Source: Nocardioidaceae bacterium UBA4001 (GTDB taxonomy: Bacteria; Actinomycetota; Actinomycetes; Propionibacteriales; Nocardioidaceae). From it: 64,000 nt of DNA. The notes under the pieces are model-generated. The model was not told where the DNA came from. It did not search any database and was given only the letters and a program-made list of their open reading frames with translations. Below are positions 8,817 through 19,732 of the stretch, in pieces. Position 1 is the stretch's first letter. Every line of letters begins with the position of its first letter. The stretch is taken from positions 1 through 64,000 of the forward strand of contig DGBP01000029.1 of the NCBI GenBank assembly GCA_002384855.1, given 5' to 3'. The position numbers and the translations under genes are program-made.

Positions 8817-9923
8817 CTACTGGGCGAGGTCAGCCGCGACGTCGTCCAAGGTCGACCGGATGCTCTCCACAAGCGACTCGATGTCGTCGACGAGACTCTG
8901 CACGTCAGCGTCCACGGCGAACTCAGCCAGGTCGCTGCTCGCGGCAGCCAGCGAGTTCTTCGCTGCGTTGAGCTTGAGAGTCAGCGCCTTGAGCGGGTCG
9001 AGTCCCTTCTCGTGAATGCGCTGCTTTGCCTCCTCAAGGGTCTTCCCCTCACGCAGTGCCTCCAAGCCGACCTCGGACGCGACCACGTTTCCGAGTTGCG
9101 AGATCTGGCGCGAGTCGGAGATGAGCGACTCGTGCTCTTCGTCGCCGAACACCCACTGGATGACTTCCTTGAGATCCTCAGCCTTGCCGGCAGGCACCGG
9201 ATCTTCGCCCACGACTGTCTGGGATCCCAAGGGGGCGCCCACGTGGTTCCGGATCTTCGTGCTCCCCATGGCCACGGTGAGCAACGAGAACGCACTCTCC
9301 ACCTGCGAGGTCTCCAGTCCCAGGCTCGCGGCCTGGGTGAGCACGGCCTGGTCCCGGTACAGGTCGGCTGCCTTGCTCTTCGGAATACCGATGAGGTCGG
9401 CAACCTCTTGGAGTGTGCGGCCCTCAGCCACACGAGCGGCGATGTACCGAGCCTGCATGAATGGTCGCCACGCGAGCTTGCCCACCACGTGCACCCGTGC
9501 GATCTCAGCGTGGGTGGTCTCGCGCGAGTCGTGGATGACGACGGGCACCGCCATGTCGGGACTGATCGATCGCTTGCTCGCCAGGTCCTCCCACCGATCT
9601 GGCGTCGCGAAGCCGGCGCGAATCTTCGGATACGCCAGGCCGACGAGCGCCGTCAGTCGACGATTGCCCTCGACCACGATCCATGTCCCGGCCTCATCGG
9701 GGTTCGGGATGACGATGAGCGGCTCCGCGTTGAAGAATCCCAGTTCCGCGATCGACTGGGCTACCGGGTACGCCTCGAAGCCCATCTCCAGCAGCGTCGC
9801 GAGCTCAGCCGTGTCCTTCGTTCGGTGTGTCTCTGGAATCCGCGGGTTCTCCGGGTCGAGCCGAAGGTCCGACAGAGCAACCATCCCTGCACGTCCGGCG
9901 CTGACCGGGATTGGCTCAGACAT
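8817..9923 (-). CDS. ParB/Srx-like N-terminal domain protein of the defence operon
   Basis: The start is ATG 9923, preceded by GAAAGGA at 6-base spacing. The N-terminal half has the ParB-nuclease fold signature: LRLDPENPRIPETHR near 22-36, then WIVVEGNRRLTALVGL near 103-118, where GNRR replaces the GERR box of segregation ParB. A helix-turn-helix follows (RTLQEVADLIGIPKSKAADL). The C-terminal 100 residues are coiled-coil-like with many D/E/S. This is not the chromosomal ParB (31047-32126): it lacks the parA neighbour and the parS-binding helix context. The related fold binds and hydrolyses CTP or ATP in other systems. Its start overlaps the Z1 gene end by 8 bases, so the two are coupled. Confidence 0.8.
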   Translation of the reverse strand: MSEPIPVSAGRAGMVALSDLRLDPENPRIPETHRTKDTAELATLLEMGFEAYPVAQSIAELGFFNAEPLIVIPNPDEAGTWIVVEGNRRLTALVGLAYPKIRAGFATPDRWEDLASKRSISPDMAVPVVIHDSRETTHAEIARVHVVGKLAWRPFMQARYIAARVAEGRTLQEVADLIGIPKSKAADLYRDQAVLTQAASLGLETSQVESAFSLLTVAMGSTKIRNHVGAPLGSQTVVGEDPVPAGKAEDLKEVIQWVFGDEEHESLISDSRQISQLGNVVASEVGLEALREGKTLEEAKQRIHEKGLDPLKALTLKLNAAKNSLAAASSDLAEFAVDADVQSLVDDIESLVESIRSTLDDVAADLAQ

Positions 9924-11964
9924 TCGCATCCTTTCGCACTACGAGCCCAGAACCTAGATAGACGGCGAGCGCGAGGACATCGCCGTCGCCTTCATGTTGC
10001 CGTACTTGCGTCCGGTGGACCTGCACAACGATCTGGTTTGGCTCGTTCTCCAAGTTCTGGACGAAGCGGTCGCCCGGGTAGAAGTCTCCGTTCGGTTGCG
10101 GCTTCAGGTCGCGGCCCTGAAACAGATTGACGAAGCCAAGGTCCCCGGACCACTTGCGGGTGCGTGGCGCGTCGCCGTCCTCCATCAGCATGATCGTGGC
10201 CTTCTTGAGATGTGCGAAGCCCCGCTCCACGGCGTCAACGAACTCCTCATGCAGCCAGCCAGGACTGTAGGCCGGCCGTGCCCAACCCGTGAGGAGGGCG
10301 TCGAGGGGCTCAAGCGAATCAACCATGAGCGTGCGGAATGCGAGGCGACCCTGAGGAACACGAGGCGCTTCCAGCAGTCCGATCTTGGCAAGAAGGTCGT
10401 AGTTGCTCGCTGTGTCACTGGCCTGGCGTGAGGGCGTGCGCATCTGGTGCCAGCCCAGTCCCATCTTGGCCAGTGCTGTGACGACACTTGCGCGGGTGGG
10501 TGTCATTCCATCGGGGAGCAGGAGACCGATCTCGCGCGCCCACGTGTGCACTGAGCCACCGTTCTCGACGTGGTCACGTAGTCGAGCGCGGAGATCCTCT
10601 TCGGTGTGGACGATCTCGGTCAGGGACCGGATCGTCTTCTTGCTTGCGAAGAACTGGCAGTAGGGAAGCAGGTCACCTCGGTAGCCGAAGGCTCGCGCGC
10701 GCTGCTCAAGGGTGTCCACCTGGGGGCTAGCGGGTCGGTTCATGTAGGTCACAGTCAAACCTTCGACGGTGAACCCACGGTCGAGCTTGTTCCCGCCAAC
10801 CAGGATGTGGATCGGAGAGACGTGCCAGTCGACCTTGTTGACATCGGCAGCGCTGTTGACGAGCCAGGTCATCGCCTCGGCGATGACGAACTTGAGTTTG
10901 TCGACGAACGTCTGATCATCGACGTCTCCGGCGCCGTTGGCCACAAGGCCTGTGCGCTCCTTGAGGATCGACTCCGGCACGCTGCTGATGTCGCCAGCTA
11001 CGATCGACGCCCTCCACTGCTCCAACTGCCGGCGGATCAGAAACTCGTACCGGGCCTGAACGTCATTCCGAGCGGTCGAGTGAACGAGCATGCTGATGGG
11101 GGGGCTGGCTGCGTCATGCAACAGCAGCAGGGCAGATCCAGCCAGAAAGGCAGAGACGGCCTGGTAGAGGCTCTTCTGGAGTTGGAGTGGCGGCGTCTTC
11201 GATGCCTGCTCGTCGAGCAGCGGAACGTTCCTCACGACACGGTCAGCGTTGTCGATGAAGAACTGTTTGCCGCCGGTGTATCCCTTCCCGGGGGTCAGGA
11301 ACTCCACGTGTTGCGGACTAAGGATGTCTGCGGCATCGAGAAGCAGGGGTGCGTAGGGGGTCGCCGTGTACTGGACATAGAGGTGGTTTGGCACCGTCGA
11401 TCGCAGGTCTCGGATGGCCGCGTAAGTGCGGCTCTCCGTCTCCTTGCTCGTGTTGAGTGAGGCTTGGTCTGCCTCATCGTCAATGATCAGGACTCTGATG
11501 TCGTCTGGGATCTTCTCGAGCTGCTTGGCCACCGCGCGGATGCGACCAGCGTGCTTAAGGACCGGCACCAAGCAGACGCGGCCCATGTCCACGAACTTAC
11601 GCAGCTTCTTCCCCGCCGCCTCGGTGGCCGGGTTCGTCTCGCTGATCCACACGTAGTCGGAGCGCGCTGTGATTCCGAGAGCGGCTTCGAGCCGCTCGCT
11701 GTTCTGGGCGAGTAGCAGATTGGTCGATCCCAACAGCGCCACGATCACCTGATACCCGGCGTCGGCTGCGGCCGCAGCGAGTGCGGTGATCGATGTGGTC
11801 TTCCCTGATTGCACGTATCCCAGCGCCAGAACGGTCGCCTGGGTTCCTGCCCCCTCCTTCGGGCCTTGACCGAGGATCGCCTCGGCGGACTCCCAGATTC
11901 CCGCGCGTGTCTCATCATCGATGGTCGAGGCGAGCACCTTGTCGAGGCGTTCGATCTCACTCAT
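9916..11964 (-). CDS. Z1 domain superfamily II ATPase/helicase
   Basis: 682 residues. Walker A is GYVQSGKTT (49-57); Walker B is IIDDEADQAS (160-169); motif III-like QYTATPYAP is at 198-206. The Z1 signature follows at 389-412 (GGNKLDRGFTVEGL, then TYMNRP) with the arginine-finger region QRARAFGYRG (421-430). Z1 ATPases are known from restriction-like operons with C5 methyltransferases, nucleases and often a MORC/MutL-type ATPase. No GHKL ATPase is present in this window. The protein is expected to translocate along or remodel DNA for the nuclease encoded downstream. It overlaps the upstream regulator-like gene by 8 bases. Confidence 0.9.
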   Translation of the reverse strand: MSEIERLDKVLASTIDDETRAGIWESAEAILGQGPKEGAGTQATVLALGYVQSGKTTSITALAAAAADAGYQVIVALLGSTNLLLAQNSERLEAALGITARSDYVWISETNPATEAAGKKLRKFVDMGRVCLVPVLKHAGRIRAVAKQLEKIPDDIRVLIIDDEADQASLNTSKETESRTYAAIRDLRSTVPNHLYVQYTATPYAPLLLDAADILSPQHVEFLTPGKGYTGGKQFFIDNADRVVRNVPLLDEQASKTPPLQLQKSLYQAVSAFLAGSALLLLHDAASPPISMLVHSTARNDVQARYEFLIRRQLEQWRASIVAGDISSVPESILKERTGLVANGAGDVDDQTFVDKLKFVIAEAMTWLVNSAADVNKVDWHVSPIHILVGGNKLDRGFTVEGLTVTYMNRPASPQVDTLEQRARAFGYRGDLLPYCQFFASKKTIRSLTEIVHTEEDLRARLRDHVENGGSVHTWAREIGLLLPDGMTPTRASVVTALAKMGLGWHQMRTPSRQASDTASNYDLLAKIGLLEAPRVPQGRLAFRTLMVDSLEPLDALLTGWARPAYSPGWLHEEFVDAVERGFAHLKKATIMLMEDGDAPRTRKWSGDLGFVNLFQGRDLKPQPNGDFYPGDRFVQNLENEPNQIVVQVHRTQVRQHEGDGDVLALAVYLGSGLVVRKDANV

Positions 11965-13255
11965 GGCGAACAGCCTCCTGCGTGCCCTCTTGGTATGAAA
12001 GCGCGATCCTCTTGACTTCGGTCCACGTCCGGAACCTGTTCCTGATGGTCTGTCCAGACGGACCGTCCGGTGCGTTCGTTCGCCTCCACGCGTCGTATCC
12101 CTGGATTGAGTTGGGCACAGCCGGATCCTCCAGGTACCGCCGAACGATGGTCAGGATGTCGCTGTCGCTCCACTGCGACTCGTAGTGGGTCCTCATGGTC
12201 TGGCCCGGAACAACGCCTGCCGCCTCGCAGGCCGCCGACCACGATCCAAACCTCTGGCCTATCCGCGGCAGCGACGGACCCTCCACCTGGCCGACGGACA
12301 ACAGGTCGCTGTAGGCGTTGGCTGTCAGCGGAAACTCATAGACGGCAGCCTGGCGGATGGCATCCAGGATCTCCTCATCCGACCACCTGCTCTCGTGGCT
12401 GCCGAAGCCCCATAGTCGGAGATGCAGCAGATCGGCAGGCCAGAACTTCCACACGTCCGTGGCCGCGATTCCGGTCTCGCTCGCGACGTCCTCTGCTGTG
12501 GCCGGGCCCCCTTTTGAGAGCGCCCCGCGGATCTCCCGACCGATCGCGTTTCTGCGGGCCTCCTCCTCTGACGCCGTCCGAGCGAGTTGAACGTCCCTGA
12601 TCTCGCTCGAGCTGGGGCCGCCGTACTTCTTCATCAGTTGGCGTACGCGCTCACGTGTGACGCCGAAGGCTGTTCCGATCTCGTCCAGCGTTTCACCACG
12701 CCAGCGGCGCTCGATCATGTCGACGACATGCGTGGGCGGTGGAAGCGGAGGGATCTTGCCGTCTGGGGCCCACGCGTAAGCTTGCCGGCCAACCCTCACG
12801 AAGTGCTCGTCGGACTTCGCCAGCTCGCGCAGGCTGCTGCGAACGTCAGCCTCTGCGGGCACGAAGTCCACGCAGTCGAGGACCTCTTCGCAGACCTGGC
12901 TGATTCCGACAGCAACACCCGGGTGACCTACCAGGACCTTGGCAACCGCAGCAGCGACTGCCTGCCGCCTGCTCCTGGCCGGGTCCCTGCGCCCTCCGGG
13001 TGGGTAGTACTTGGTCGCTGACGAATCTCCCATTGCGGACTGGAACGGCTCACACACAAGGCGTTGATCACGGCAGGTTCGACACTCGCCTCGGCGCGCG
13101 CCTGGCCTGCCAGCGACCGTTGGGAAGGACGTGCTCGGCTTGACGTCTCCGCAGGGTCCCGAGCACATGCGTACGGCATCGGGCGCCGGCGGGTAGAAGA
13201 TGTCGTCCACCGAGTCGCGCTCGACGAACACCTTGTCGACCGTGCCCACCTCCAC
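11957..13255 (-). CDS. Zinc-ribbon / sigma-4-like HTH / HNH-associated repeat protein, first gene of the Z1 operon
   Basis: 432 residues from GTG 13255. The N-terminus has a CxxxC...CxxC zinc ribbon (C31, C35, C58, C61), as found in HNH-type proteins. Residues 95-165 look like a winged helix. Residues 184-212 (GETLDEIGTAFGVTRERVR) are a sigma region 4-type helix-turn-helix. Two copies of a repeat known from homing-endonuclease-associated proteins follow (WSDEEILDAIRQ near 292; WSDSDILTIVRR near 366), each ending in an R/G-S/T-W motif. No HNH catalytic triad is visible. As the promoter-proximal gene it may be the regulator or the DNA-recognition component. Overlap with the Z1 gene is 8 bases. 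Confidence 0.75.
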   Translation of the reverse strand: MEVGTVDKVFVERDSVDDIFYPPAPDAVRMCSGPCGDVKPSTSFPTVAGRPGARRGECRTCRDQRLVCEPFQSAMGDSSATKYYPPGGRRDPARSRRQAVAAAVAKVLVGHPGVAVGISQVCEEVLDCVDFVPAEADVRSSLRELAKSDEHFVRVGRQAYAWAPDGKIPPLPPPTHVVDMIERRWRGETLDEIGTAFGVTRERVRQLMKKYGGPSSSEIRDVQLARTASEEEARRNAIGREIRGALSKGGPATAEDVASETGIAATDVWKFWPADLLHLRLWGFGSHESRWSDEEILDAIRQAAVYEFPLTANAYSDLLSVGQVEGPSLPRIGQRFGSWSAACEAAGVVPGQTMRTHYESQWSDSDILTIVRRYLEDPAVPNSIQGYDAWRRTNAPDGPSGQTIRNRFRTWTEVKRIALSYQEGTQEAVRHE

Positions 13256-13451
13256 CGACTGACTCCCTCGACCGCTTGACTTTCGTCAGAGTAGTGGTGG
13301 AGTCCGACTAAGACCGCTGATCCGGGAAGCTAGCTCGGACCGCGAATGGCCCAGGCTTCTTTCCCCCACTTGTCCCCCACGGCCCGATCGATGGTGGCTA
13401 CGCAGTGGCCAATGAAGACGCAGGAATTGCGGGATGGCCTGCGGTTTCTCA

Positions 13452-13527
13452 TGGTGGAGCCAAGGGGACTCGAACCCCTAACCCCCTGCTTGCAAAGCAG
13501 GTGCGCTACCAATTGCGCCATGGCCCC
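13452..13527 (-). tRNA. tRNA-Ala (anticodon TGC)
   Basis: On the minus strand it begins GGGGCCATGGCGC and ends with GGTTCGAGTCCCC, acceptor TGGCTCC, discriminator A and an encoded CCA (13452-13454). The anticodon arm is CTGCT-TTGCAAG-CAG with TGC. Its 3' end faces the accessory island at 1-13.3 kb, making it the probable attachment site of that island. Confidence 0.95.
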
Positions 13528-13542
13528 TGGACGGGAGGAGGG

Positions 13543-13668
13543 TCAGGCCCTCTTCACGCTGTCGGTGGCCTCTGCCCAGAGCGCCTGCTCCTCCTGGGCG
13601 GCCTTGGCCTTCTTGCTCGCGAACACGGCGGCGACGGCGGCCAGTGCAACGAGGACGAACTTCTTCAC
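13543..13668 (-). CDS. DLW-39 family small protein
   Basis: 41 residues: MKKFVLVALAAVAAVFASKK, then a basic/acidic tail containing QALWAEATDSV. The start is GTG 13668 with AAGGGAA upstream. One N-terminal membrane helix is followed by a short cytoplasmic tail with the conserved (D/A)LW-EATD core. This small family occurs across Actinobacteria, typically just at the gyrA-tRNA-Ile-tRNA-Ala locus, as here, between the two tRNA genes. Its function is not known. Confidence 0.88.
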   Translation of the reverse strand: MKKFVLVALAAVAAVFASKKAKAAQEEQALWAEATDSVKRA

Positions 13669-13712
13669 GATGTTCCCTTCGTGTCGTTCGCGGGAGGATC
13701 AGCGGAGATCAA

Positions 13713-13789
13713 TGGTGGGCCTAACTGGACTTGAACCAGTGACCTCTTCCTTATCAGGGAAGCGCTCTAACCGTCTGAGCTATAGGCCC
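13713..13789 (-). tRNA. tRNA-Ile (anticodon GAT)
   Basis: The minus-strand sequence starts GGGCCTATAGCTCAGACGG and ends GGTTCAAGTCCAGTTAGGCC, discriminator A, encoded CCA (13713-13715). The anticodon loop is CTGATAA with GAT. It is followed by the DLW-39 gene and tRNA-Ala, the usual actinobacterial order downstream of gyrA. Confidence 0.96.
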
Positions 13790-13823
13790 GTCACCGGCGC
13801 CCTGCGAGTGGCACCGCCGAGGA

Positions 13824-13853
13824 AGATTACCCCATCGGCAGGTCGCCCCCCAA
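13824..13853 (-). promoter_or_regulatory. Candidate promoter of the tRNA-Ile / DLW-39 / tRNA-Ala unit
   Basis: On the minus strand, TTGGGG (13853-13848) and TAATCT (13829-13824) are separated by 18 bases, ending 34 bases before the tRNA-Ile 5' end and just downstream of the DUF3566 stop. This is a sigma-70-like pair in otherwise GC-rich sequence; no experimental start is known. Confidence 0.5.
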
Positions 13854-13867
13854 ACCGAGGCCGGGGC

Positions 13868-14475
13868 TCAGTGCTCGTCCTCGGCCAGGGTCACCTCGAG
13901 GCCGCCGAGCAGGGCTGCTGCGAGGTTGTAGAGGAAAGCCCCCAGGGTCGCGATGGCGGTGATCAGGATGACGTCGACCACCGCGACAATCATGGTGAAG
14001 CCCATCACGCGGCTCGTCCCGACGTAGTCCTCGACGTCGAAGGCCGACCCGCCGTCCCCGCCGATGACCTCCTGCACCGTCTGGTTGATCGAGTCCCAGA
14101 CGCCCGCGGCGCCGAGGACCGACCAGACCACCGCTACGGCGATCACCGTCACGATGCCGATGGCAACGGAGAGGAGGAAAGAGACCTTCATGACCGACCA
14201 GGGGTCGACGTGAGTCATCCGCAGGCGGGCCTTTCGGACCCGGCCGCTCCCGGTCGGGCGGGTCGTCACCGACGTACGCTGCGACGGCGAGCCGGACTGT
14301 CGGTCGGACCGCCGTGCCTCCGCAGCACTCCGGAGGGTCTCCGTCGCCGAGGCCATGGTCCCGGAGATCCGCTCGGTCACGGGGCGGCGACCGCTCTCGT
14401 CGGAGCGGCCCTCACCACCCCCGCCGAGGCTGCGACGAGGCGCCAGGGGGGTGTCGTCGGTGCGACGGTCGGCCA

Positions 14476-14476
<1 letters not shown>
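13868..14476 (-). CDS. DUF3566 domain membrane protein
   Basis: 202 residues. About 85 disordered, charged N-terminal residues are followed by RKARLRMTHVDPWSVMKVSF, the DUF3566 entry, and two membrane helices (about 98-122 and 158-190) flanking an extracytoplasmic segment. The family sits directly downstream of gyrA in most Actinobacteria and is linked to the cell envelope or division region in some, though its biochemical role is unsettled. Its ATG shares one base with the gyrA TGA (TGATG), so translation is coupled. Confidence 0.9.
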
Positions 14477-17211
<2,735 letters not shown>

Positions 17212-17257
17212 TGGTCATCTCTCTGGGTCGTACGACGGACGGGCGGATGCCGCTCGG

Positions 17258-19396
17258 TCAGATGTCAAGGAACCGGACGTCCTTGGCATTGCGCTGGATG
17301 AAGCTGCGTCGCTGCTCGACGTCCTCGCCCATCAGGACCGAGAACATCTCGTCCGCCTGGGCGGCGTCCTCGAGGGTCACCTGCAGCAGCAGCCGGTTGT
17401 CCGGGTCGAGGGTGGTGTCCCAGAGCTCGTCGGGGTTCATCTCGCCCAGGCCCTTGTAGCGCTGGATCGCGTTGTCCTTGGGGAGCTTCTTGCCCTCGGC
17501 CTGGCCGGCGAGGATCAGCGCGTCCCGCTCGGCGTCGGAGTAGACGAACTCGTGCTCGTGGGGCTTGTTCCACTTGATCCGGTACAGCGGGGGCTGTGCG
17601 AGGTAGACGTAGCCGTGCTCGATCAGCGGCTTCATGAAGCGGAAGAGCAGCGTCAGCAGCAGGGTGCGGATGTGGTGACCGTCGACGTCGGCGTCGGCCA
17701 TCATCACGATCTTGTGGTACCGCACCTTGTCGATGTCGAACTCTTCGTGGATGCCGGTGCCCAGCGCGGAGATGATCGCCTGGACCTCGTTGTTGGCCAG
17801 CACCTTGTCCAGGCGCGCCTTCTCGACGTTCAGGATCTTCCCGCGGATGGGCAGGATCGCCTGGGTGCGCGGGTCGCGCCCGCCCTTGGCCGAGCCACCT
17901 GCGGAGTCACCCTCGACGATGAACACCTCACACTCGGCGGGGTTGTTGGACTGGCAGTCGGCGAGCTTGCCGGGCAGGCCACCGCCACCGAGCAGGCCCT
18001 TGCGGTTCCTCGCGAGGTCGCGGGCCTTCCGCGCGGCGATGCGGGCCGACGCGGCGGCCTGGGCCTTGCGGACGATGTCCTTGCCCTCGGCGGGGTTCTT
18101 CTCCAGCCACTCGCCGAACTGCTCGTTGACGACCCTCTGCACGAAGCCCTTGGCCTCGGTGTTGCCGAGCTTGGTCTTGGTCTGGCCCTCGAACTGCGGC
18201 TCGCCGAGCTTGATGGAGATGATCGCGGTGAGACCTTCGCGGACGTCGTCGCCGGAGACCCGGTCCCCCGGCTTCTTGATCAAGCCCCAGTCCTCGCCCG
18301 CACGGTTCACCAGCGACGTGAGCGCTGAGCGGAAACCCTCCTCGTGGGTGCCGCCCTCGTGGGTGTTGATGGTGTTGGCGAAGGTGTGCACCGACTCGGT
18401 GAAGGTGGTGTTCCACTGCATGGCGATCTCGACGCTCATGCCGTTCTGGTTGGTCTCGGCCTCGAAGTCGATGACGCTCAGGTGGGCCTTGTCCTTGGTG
18501 CGGTTGAGGTGCTCGACGTAGTCGACGAGCCCGCGGTCGTACTTGAACCGCTGCTCGAGCACGTTGCCCTCGACCGCGCGGATCGCGTCACTGCCCACCT
18601 GGTCGACCTCGGCCGGCACGGTGCCGTCGGCCACCGCCTCGGCGATGGCGCCGGACTGCGGACGCTCGTCGCGCACCACGATCTCGAGGCCCTTGTTGAG
18701 GAAGGCCATCTCCCGGATCCGGGTGGTGATGGTCTCCAGGGAGTACGTCGTGGTCTCGAAGATGTCCTCACTGGGCCAGAACGTGACCGTCGTACCGGTC
18801 TCGTCGGTCGCCTCGAGCTGCTCGAGCGGCCCGTCCGGGACGCCGAGGCTGAACGTCTGCCGCCAGTGGTAGCCACGGTTGCGGACGTCGACCCGGAGGG
18901 TGCTCGAGAGCGCGTTGACGACCGAGACGCCCACGCCGTGCAGGCCGCCGGAGACCTTGTAGCCGCCGCCACCGAACTTGCCGCCCGCGTGGAGCATGGT
19001 GAGCGCCATCGTCACCGCCGGCATGTCCTGCCCGGGCGCAGTGTCGGTCGGGATGCCACGGCCGTTGTCCTCGACCCGGACCCCGCCGTCGGCCTGCAGG
19101 GTGAGGACGATCCGGTCGCAGTAGCCGGCCAGCGACTCGTCGACGGCGTTGTCCACGATCTCCCACACGAGGTGGTGCAGCCCGCGCTCGCCGGTGGAGC
19201 CGATGTACATGCCGGGGCGCTTGCGCACCGCCTCGAGGCCCTCGAGGACCTGGATCGCGGAGGCGTCGTACTTGCCCTCCTCGACGGCGTGCCCCTGCCC
19301 CTGGGGCGCGAGCCCTGCGGCGGCCTCGGCCACCTCGTCCGGGGACGGGCCGGTGGAGGACCCAGCAGAGGGCATGGTGCTCTCGTCGGAAGCCAC
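17258..19396 (-). CDS. gyrB: DNA gyrase subunit B
   Basis: The ATPase subunit of gyrase. The GTG start at 19396 follows GAAGAGG at about 9 bases, giving 712 residues; the longer open frame to 19519 has low-quality sequence and no site. The GHKL ATP-binding fold is shown by LEAVRKRPGMYIGSTGERG and LVWEIVDNAVDE, then VEDNGRGIP and GGLHGVGVSVVNALS. The TOPRIM metal site is EGDSAGGSAKGGRDPR, followed by PIRGKILNVEKAR. The C-terminus (RYKGLGEMNPDELWDTT) is complete. The N-terminus has about 45 residues of disordered Ser/Pro/Gly before the conserved fold. Confidence 0.97.
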   Translation of the reverse strand: MASDESTMPSAGSSTGPSPDEVAEAAAGLAPQGQGHAVEEGKYDASAIQVLEGLEAVRKRPGMYIGSTGERGLHHLVWEIVDNAVDESLAGYCDRIVLTLQADGGVRVEDNGRGIPTDTAPGQDMPAVTMALTMLHAGGKFGGGGYKVSGGLHGVGVSVVNALSSTLRVDVRNRGYHWRQTFSLGVPDGPLEQLEATDETGTTVTFWPSEDIFETTTYSLETITTRIREMAFLNKGLEIVVRDERPQSGAIAEAVADGTVPAEVDQVGSDAIRAVEGNVLEQRFKYDRGLVDYVEHLNRTKDKAHLSVIDFEAETNQNGMSVEIAMQWNTTFTESVHTFANTINTHEGGTHEEGFRSALTSLVNRAGEDWGLIKKPGDRVSGDDVREGLTAIISIKLGEPQFEGQTKTKLGNTEAKGFVQRVVNEQFGEWLEKNPAEGKDIVRKAQAAASARIAARKARDLARNRKGLLGGGGLPGKLADCQSNNPAECEVFIVEGDSAGGSAKGGRDPRTQAILPIRGKILNVEKARLDKVLANNEVQAIISALGTGIHEEFDIDKVRYHKIVMMADADVDGHHIRTLLLTLLFRFMKPLIEHGYVYLAQPPLYRIKWNKPHEHEFVYSDAERDALILAGQAEGKKLPKDNAIQRYKGLGEMNPDELWDTTLDPDNRLLLQVTLEDAAQADEMFSVLMGEDVEQRRSFIQRNAKDVRFLDI

Positions 19397-19732
19397 GAAG
19401 TTTCGACCTCTTCGATCCGTAGGCGCCGGCTCGGGACGACCGGCACGACACAGGTGCCGGGCTCGTCGGGGACGGCGGATGACATGGAGAAGGCCGGCCC
19501 CGGAGGGGTGACGACCCATCGGTCAGTCTACCCCGCGACACGCCGATTTCGAGGTCCGCATCCACAGGACACGGGGGGATGCGCAGGGAGGAGTGCCCGT
19601 TCGCGGCCCGGGACCGGCCCTGGGAGCCTCTCGTAGCCCTCGCGCAGGGTCCCATAAGGCCCCCCGGCGCGTCAGGGCCTCTCCAGGGCGCTCCCCGGGA
19701 TCGGGTCCGCAGGCTCGCGGGCGGGGGTCCGG

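Noticed and set aside
8816..9929. Treating the island ParB-like gene as a second chromosome-segregation parB
   Set aside because: No parA partner, no parS nearby, an altered box, and an operon shared with a Z1 ATPase and a nuclease.
13330..13521. 63-aa minus-strand frame through tRNA-Ala
   Set aside because: Its start lies in the tRNA; only the last part (DKWGKEAWAIRGPS) hints at a lost gene, which is not enough to call one.
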